Assembly: GCA_017432685.1 (NCBI GenBank)
Contig: JAFRIR010000037.1
Coordinates: forward strand, 1-58,006
Direction of reading: 5' to 3'
DNA: 58,006 nucleotides
From: Flexilinea sp.
GTDB lineage: Bacteria; Chloroflexota; Anaerolineae; Anaerolineales; Anaerolineaceae
In this document: one piece after another, positions 53,896 through 58,006 of the stretch
Layout: each line of letters starts with the position of its first letter
Position numbering within the stretch: position 1 is the stretch's first letter
Program-made: the position numbers and the translations under genes
Notes under the pieces: model-generated
Databases searched by the model: none
What the model saw: only the letters and a program-made list of their open reading frames with translations
Told to the model about the DNA's origin: nothing

Positions 53896-55482
53896 ATGTA
53901 CCAGATTTTTATTGTTGAAGATGAACTACTGATTCGGCAGAGCATCCGCAATGCAATTGAAAACATGTCCGGCCCTTATGCCTTGTGCGGTGAAGCTTCC
54001 GATGGTGAAATGGCGTTGGCGATGATGCAGGACCTGATGCCGGATATATTGCTGACAGATATTCGCATGCCATTCCTGGACGGGTTTGACCTGATCAAAA
54101 ACTGTAAAGTCATGATGCCCTGGCTGAAAGTTGTCATCATCAGCGGCTTCGGCGATTTTGAATCCGCACAGAAGGCGATCTCACTGGGTGTGGATCAATA
54201 TCTGCTCAAACCGGTACGGCAGGCGGACCTGGTGAAAGTCATTGAAGAAATGGCGGCTCGAATTGAAAAGGACAAGGCAGCCCGTGGTGCGGCGCTTCCG
54301 GTTGGGCTGGATGAAGATGAGGTGTTGAAGGTACTGCGCCAGCATTTCCTGCGTCAGCTTTTGTATGATGAGGCTGACACGGGCAAGCTGCTGGACCGTA
54401 TGCAGCGTCTGAAGATGGATATCATGCGGAAGCATTACCTGGTGGCGGTCTGTTCCTTTGACTCGCCGCATGCAGACCACCATCTTTTGGAAAACACCGT
54501 ACTGAAAGTGCTGGATGAGACGGATATGCTGATGGTTTACTTCAACAATGCCGACCGCATGACGATCCTTGCTTATGACAATGACCCGGAAGCATTGAAT
54601 GAAAGGGTTTACCGCTTCATCGGTATTTTACGGCATGAACTGCAGGATGTCTGTCCGGTGATCACAACGGTCATCAGCAATGACGTCCAGCGGCTTGGCG
54701 AGATCAGTGAGGCATATCGGACAGCGCACGGGCTGCTGAAAACCATGAGCGGCATTGCTGCCGGACAGGTGATCAATGTCAGTGATACCGCACAGGTGTC
54801 AGCCAATATCTTCCGTCAGAACACGCCCTTTTATGACACTTTCAAGCAGAAAATTCAAAATGCCGATTCGAATCATGCGGAAGCGGTTTTGGATGAAATT
54901 TTCCATTCGCCGTCCGGAGATCAGTTCAACAGCCGTCTGATGCGCTATAATGCGCTGATCGCTCTGGTCAAGATCGCGGTGCAGATGATTGCCCGGGCGA
55001 ATCCCGGTGCAGATGAGAAGGATATTGCTGCCGAGCTCAGCAGTCAGTTCGATGTCCTGAAGGGGGCCGACAGCAAGAGCGGTTTTCGTGAGATTGCCGG
55101 GGCTTTGATACAAAAAGCGCTGAGTGCACGACAGGGAAATTCCGGAGAGATCCGGAATCATCATGTGATCAGCCTGGCAGAACAATATGTGAAGGAAAAC
55201 TTCTGCGATCCGAACATTTCCCTCATCAGTGTGGCAAACCATGTGTCCATGAGCGCCGCTTATTTCAGTACTGTCTTTTCCCAGACGACAGGACAGTCGT
55301 TTATCTCCTATCTCACCGCCATGCGGATGGAAAAAGCCAAAGAACTGCTCAAGACCACAAACATGAAGCTTTCCGATATCGCGCTGGAGATCGGCTACAA
55401 TGAACCGAATTATTTCAGCCACGTTTTCCGCAAATATGAGGGAATGACGCCGAAAGAGTACCGGCTGGGCGGCAGAAAATAG
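53896..55482 (+). CDS. Response regulator with AraC-type output domain (YesN-like)
   Basis: A 528-residue regulator. Residues 1-120 form a receiver domain (acidic pair EDE at 8-10, phospho-acceptor Asp55 in LLTDIRMPFLDG, Lys in YLLKPV). The middle 300 residues are a variable region, and the last 100 hold two helix-turn-helix motifs (ISLISVANHVSMSAAYFSTV, KLSDIALEIGYNEPNYFSHV). Such YesN-type regulators respond to extracellular sugars through a membrane histidine kinase. No kinase gene adjoins it here. Start at 53896 after GGGGGCGG. Confidence 0.92.
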   Translation: MYQIFIVEDELLIRQSIRNAIENMSGPYALCGEASDGEMALAMMQDLMPDILLTDIRMPFLDGFDLIKNCKVMMPWLKVVIISGFGDFESAQKAISLGVDQYLLKPVRQADLVKVIEEMAARIEKDKAARGAALPVGLDEDEVLKVLRQHFLRQLLYDEADTGKLLDRMQRLKMDIMRKHYLVAVCSFDSPHADHHLLENTVLKVLDETDMLMVYFNNADRMTILAYDNDPEALNERVYRFIGILRHELQDVCPVITTVISNDVQRLGEISEAYRTAHGLLKTMSGIAAGQVINVSDTAQVSANIFRQNTPFYDTFKQKIQNADSNHAEAVLDEIFHSPSGDQFNSRLMRYNALIALVKIAVQMIARANPGADEKDIAAELSSQFDVLKGADSKSGFREIAGALIQKALSARQGNSGEIRNHHVISLAEQYVKENFCDPNISLISVANHVSMSAAYFSTVFSQTTGQSFISYLTAMRMEKAKELLKTTNMKLSDIALEIGYNEPNYFSHVFRKYEGMTPKEYRLGGRK

Positions 55483-55511
55483 GAAGAGAACGTGTTGCGT
55501 TGTTGAAATTC

Positions 55512-55574
55512 GCACAACGAGATACGCCCCTGCTGTGCGGGCTGCGCCGCAGCAGCAGTAACGTCTCGTTGTGC
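55512..55574. repeat. Dispersed hairpin repeat, copy 1
   Basis: Perfect 11-base outer arms GCACAACGAGA (55512-55522) and TCTCGTTGTGC (55564-55574), with an inner CTGCTG/CAGCAG stem. The left half, 55516-55539, recurs exactly at 57741-57764. It separates two convergent genes. Confidence 0.7.
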
Positions 55575-55589
55575 TGCGTCCGTGCGGGG

Positions 55590-57125
55590 TCATCCGCTGT
55601 CAATTTGCCGGAGCATTTTCCGCATCTCAGCGGCGGTTCCCGGATCGATCCGGGCAAAAACCGGGTCGGTGGCAAGATAACGGACCTCATCGAAGGTAAA
55701 GGTGAGACTGCCGTCGCCGCTTTGTTCGCTGCGGGTGATCACGCTTTTCATGATTTGAAGACAATGCGGGAGATCCCTCTCCTCCGGGAGATGATGCGGG
55801 GGATCATGTTTCGACAGTTCGGTTTCGTGTATCATGTTTTCTGTCGGAGGACAGCTATCCGGATTCTCCGGTGATGGATCCTGCCCGGAAAAGGTTTCAG
55901 CCGTTTCTTCGGGAGCCGGTCTTTCCGTTGGACTCGCGATTTCTTCGTGTTGTTCGTTTGGGATTTCGGAAAAATCGGGAGCTGCTTCTTTCGAATCTCT
56001 GTTCCCGGTTTCCTCTTCCGGGACCTCCGGTTGATCAGGAGCATCCTTTTCAGGAGTTTCAGCTTCCGTGTTGTTTACCGAGGTTTCCGGAATTTCCGGA
56101 TTTCCTGTTTCCGTGGCATTCTCTTCCGTTATGTTGTTTGGAACATCTGTATTTTTTGATTCTTCAGGTTTGTTTTCTTTCTCATTGTCTTCCGGAGTTT
56201 TTGTTGTATCTGGTATTTCAGGTTCCGGTCTGTTATTTTCTGTCTTTTCGTGACGTCTTTGTGTGTTTGGCTTTTCCGGTTCGAATTTGTCTTCCCGGTC
56301 CCGGCTTTGAATTTCAGACACCGCTGATTTTTCACTGTCATCTGTGCTGCGGTGAGCGCTGAGAACACCCTTCCTGCTGCCGGCTGTTCCTTTTGATTTG
56401 TCCAGTGAGGTAAGCGCACGGGGTGCGGAGAGCCCTGCCGGAGCGAAAAGTGCCGCGACATCAGGCAATGCCCGGCCTTCGTCCAATGTAGAATTATGAA
56501 GGATGTATTCAGAATTGCCAGCCTTACCGTCAGGTAATTCTGAATGCTTACTTTTTCCTTCTTCATTTTCCAATATATCCAATTTCTTATTTCTTATTTC
56601 TGATTTCTTATTTAGATTGTCTTTCGTCTTATACAGCCGCAGCAGCATGTTGGTCCAGTTCAGCTGGTTGATGAGCAGCCGTTCGCTGATTTCCGGATGG
56701 GACTTTGCTGTCTGGATCACGCCCAGGTAGCTCTTGCGGAAATGGTAGGATGCCACGCTGATCAGGTCACCGATTTGCATCGGCGCCTGCGAAAGGTCCT
56801 CGCCCCGGTTGTGGAGCGTCACCAGCCCGCGGCCCATGGTCATGACGCCCTTGAGCACCAGCCTGGAAAGGTCTGTGAAGCGTTTGGAAAAATAGTTGGC
56901 TTTTCTGGCTTCCTCGATCCAGGTCACCAGAGAATTATAGGCGAATCCCATGATCTGACGGGGATCCACGTCCTGCGAAGCGAAGGGATCAACGATATCC
57001 GTGGGTAGGGGAGCAATGGCGAGGAGGTCGCGTTCCCACGGCATGACGGCGCCGGCATAAAGTGAATGCAGCGCATCCTGATACATCATGCTCATCATCG
57101 GATCGTCAAACGGATTTCCTGGCAT
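55590..57125 (-). CDS. Protein of unknown function with a long acidic, Pro/Glu-rich middle region
   Basis: A 511-residue protein. Residues 1-180 are ordered (MSMMYQDALHSLYAGAVMPW, ILHN-type helices, FTDLSRLVLKGVMTMGRGLV) and unlike any family I know. Residues about 180-440 are low complexity, rich in Glu, Pro, Asn, Thr and Ser, probably disordered. The last 50 residues (LTFTFDEVRYLATDPVFARI) look folded again. At residues about 170-185 the sequence KKSEIRNKKLDIL is encoded by the TTTCTTA repeat. No signal peptide. Role unknown. Confidence 0.6.
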   Translation of the reverse strand: MPGNPFDDPMMSMMYQDALHSLYAGAVMPWERDLLAIAPLPTDIVDPFASQDVDPRQIMGFAYNSLVTWIEEARKANYFSKRFTDLSRLVLKGVMTMGRGLVTLHNRGEDLSQAPMQIGDLISVASYHFRKSYLGVIQTAKSHPEISERLLINQLNWTNMLLRLYKTKDNLNKKSEIRNKKLDILENEEGKSKHSELPDGKAGNSEYILHNSTLDEGRALPDVAALFAPAGLSAPRALTSLDKSKGTAGSRKGVLSAHRSTDDSEKSAVSEIQSRDREDKFEPEKPNTQRRHEKTENNRPEPEIPDTTKTPEDNEKENKPEESKNTDVPNNITEENATETGNPEIPETSVNNTEAETPEKDAPDQPEVPEEETGNRDSKEAAPDFSEIPNEQHEEIASPTERPAPEETAETFSGQDPSPENPDSCPPTENMIHETELSKHDPPHHLPEERDLPHCLQIMKSVITRSEQSGDGSLTFTFDEVRYLATDPVFARIDPGTAAEMRKMLRQIDSG

Positions 57126-57237
57126 AGTTTACTCCTTCCTACCTTCTACTTTCTACTTGCTTTTGAGTCTACACCGAAAACAAAAATAAGTAAACCGACA
57201 ATATTGTCGGTTGACAAAAGTTCGAAAATGTGGTAAA

Positions 57238-57312
57238 GCTCGGGGTCGGATTCCGAAGACTCGCGCGACGTGCGGAGCACGAGCGAAGAGTTGGAGGGAT
57301 CTGACCCCGCTT
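57238..57312. repeat. REP-like palindrome A (GGGGTC type)
   Basis: CGGGGTCGGA (57241-57250) pairs with TCTGACCCCG (57300-57309) across a longer loop that itself folds. The GGGGTC/GACCCC ends are typical of REP sequences. Confidence 0.6.
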
Positions 57313-57320
57313 GAATCTGA

Positions 57321-57381
57321 GCACACGGGGACGGTTTCTGCGCTGCAGCGAAGCCTGCACGCAGGAACCGTCCCCATGTGC
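57321..57381. repeat. REP-like palindrome B (GGGGACGGTT type)
   Basis: GCACACGGGGACGGTTTC to GAACCGTCCCCATGTGC, arms at 57321-57342 and 57360-57381, with a CTGCAGCGAAGCCTGCA-type inner loop. A 36-base part (57341-57376) is repeated exactly at 57478-57513. Confidence 0.75.
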
Positions 57382-57414
57382 GGTAAATGACAAGTGATAT
57401 ACTCCAAATCAGAC

Positions 57415-57513
57415 GCACACGGGGACAGTTCTTCTATGCCGGCTGCGCGGCAGCAGGAAAACCGTCCCCGTGTGCTCCGCTGCAGCGAAGCCTGCACGCA
57501 GGAACCGTCCCCA
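57415..57513. repeat. REP-like palindrome C and half-copy D
   Basis: GCACACGGGGACAGTT (57415-57430) pairs with ACCGTCCCCGTGTGC (57461-57475). The 36-base half-copy of B follows at 57478-57513. Together A to D form a cluster of four related elements in 275 bases. Confidence 0.75.
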
Positions 57514-57969
57514 CCTGTCACATTTTGTTTTGTTTTCGTGACAGCGGTACGGTTCCACTCTGCACCCTAATCGCTCTGTGGCGAAAGAAGCAAATCCCAA
57601 TTCTGATGTCTGACATGTGCAGATCCCTTGCGGTGCGCCGGGCAACCGGCCCGCAGTCACTATGCCTGTTGCCGCATGGCCGGTACGAAAGGGCAGTATC
57701 ACGTGCTGCGCCGCCGGGTTTTGAGAGGTTACAGACGCATAACGAGATACGCCCCTGCTGTGCGTGTCGGGCGCAGGATATATGTTAAACTGCAGTTATT
57801 GACATTCTGGAACACCCCTGAATTGCTATGTGAAAATGACGGAAAACAGTGGTATAATTTGCTCTGCATTAAAAGTGTTTGCAGATTATGTTATAAAGAC
57901 AACTTATATTTCGCTTTTGAACCGTCACGATTTTGGAGAAACGCTTGACATTCGGGAGGATTAAAAATT
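57514..57969. other. Gene-free stretch with a second hairpin repeat copy and promoter-like TATAAT
   Basis: No convincing gene on either strand. It contains a hairpin-rich GC stretch around 57630-57690, the exact 24-base copy AACGAGATACGCCCCTGCTG... at 57741-57764 (partner of 55516-55539), a TTGACA at 57799-57804, and an extended -10 TGGTATAAT at 57850-57858. From about 57780 the DNA becomes AT-rich, as expected for a promoter region before the partial gene at 57970. Confidence 0.5.
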
Positions 57970-58006
57970 ATGCTTTTTAAGCAGAGCAGAGCAGAGCAGA
58001 GCAGAG
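57970..58006 (+). CDS. Possible start of a gene, truncated by window end
   Basis: ATG preceded by GGGAGGATTAAAAATT, a good ribosome site, giving MLFKQSRAEQSR before the sequence ends. The last 28 bases are a pure AGAGC/GCAGA pentanucleotide repeat, so either the gene starts with a repeat or the sequence end is a repeat-caused assembly end. Weak call. Confidence 0.3.
   Translation, partial: MLFKQSRAEQSR

Noticed and set aside
57238..57513. Repeats resembling a small CRISPR array
   Set aside because: The repeats are themselves palindromic, differ in spacing and orientation and lack regular unique spacers; REP-like elements explain them better.

Overview
The window looks like a chromosomal segment of an anaerobic, probably monoderm bacterium. 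My best guess is an Anaerolineae-type Chloroflexota. I base this on the neighbourhood of a baseplate-J-like membrane protein, ruvX and mltG (recalled from that group), frequent TTG/GTG starts, and no lipopolysaccharide core or lipid A genes. A Firmicutes-like host cannot be excluded, because the phosphocholine (lic) genes, the ABC importer and the TerB cassette are also common there. No rRNA, tRNA or CRISPR array was seen.

Region 1 (1-4.1 kb) is the ragged edge of a polysaccharide locus. It holds the end of a polyprenyl-phosphate sugar transferase, a GNAT-type toxin with a small partner, a ParE/RelE-type toxin with its antitoxin, an orphan Phd-type antitoxin, and two broken glycosyltransferase fragments lying among them. 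Region 2 (4.2-17.5 kb) is an AT-rich surface-polymer island: UDP-galactopyranose mutase, two LicD phosphotransferases, a TarI/IspD-like cytidylyltransferase with an epimerase, GT4 and GT2 transferases, a Wzy-like polymerase, a Wzx-like flippase, and large membrane proteins, one broken by a single in-frame amber codon. Region 3 (17.5-20.4 kb) is licC-licA-licB (cytidylyltransferase, choline kinase, choline permease). It would feed CDP-choline to the two LicD proteins, so the polymer is probably decorated with phosphocholine or a similar phospho-amine.

Region 4 (20.4-26.6 kb) is the most unusual part. Two tandem paralogues fuse a winged helix-turn-helix to a LicC-like nucleotidyltransferase and are followed by a complete ABC importer. 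The promoters of the second paralogue and of the importer are studded with a recurring GTGAACA/TGAACAC half-site, which suggests that the HTH-nucleotidyltransferases regulate themselves and the importer. Region 5 (26.6-33.1 kb) has an acyltransferase, a secreted transglutaminase-fold protein with degenerate internal repeats, and a small four-gene metabolic operon (YciI, SDR, LOG, aldo/keto reductase). Region 6 (33.2-38.8 kb) is a three-gene cassette: a YjbR-like/TerB_N/TerB_C protein, a BrxD-like (DUF2791) ATPase and an Lhr-like helicase. It is a plausible, poorly characterised DNA-processing or defence system with a strong palindrome just before its first gene.

Region 7 (38.8-55.5 kb) is housekeeping: GH13 glucanase, iron-type alcohol dehydrogenase, the NAD operon pncB-nadE-nadD, hflX, the baseplate-J-like/ruvX/mltG operon, a GT-C-like membrane protein, a GT-B-like protein, an SPFH protein and an AraC-type response regulator. 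Region 8 (55.5-58.0 kb) has a long acidic protein of unknown function and then gene-poor DNA rich in REP-like palindromes. Dispersed short repeats of several families (heptamer tandem repeats, an approximately 190/120-bp palindromic element in two copies, REP-like hairpins) occur throughout. In several places they form the ends of genes or enter coding sequence.
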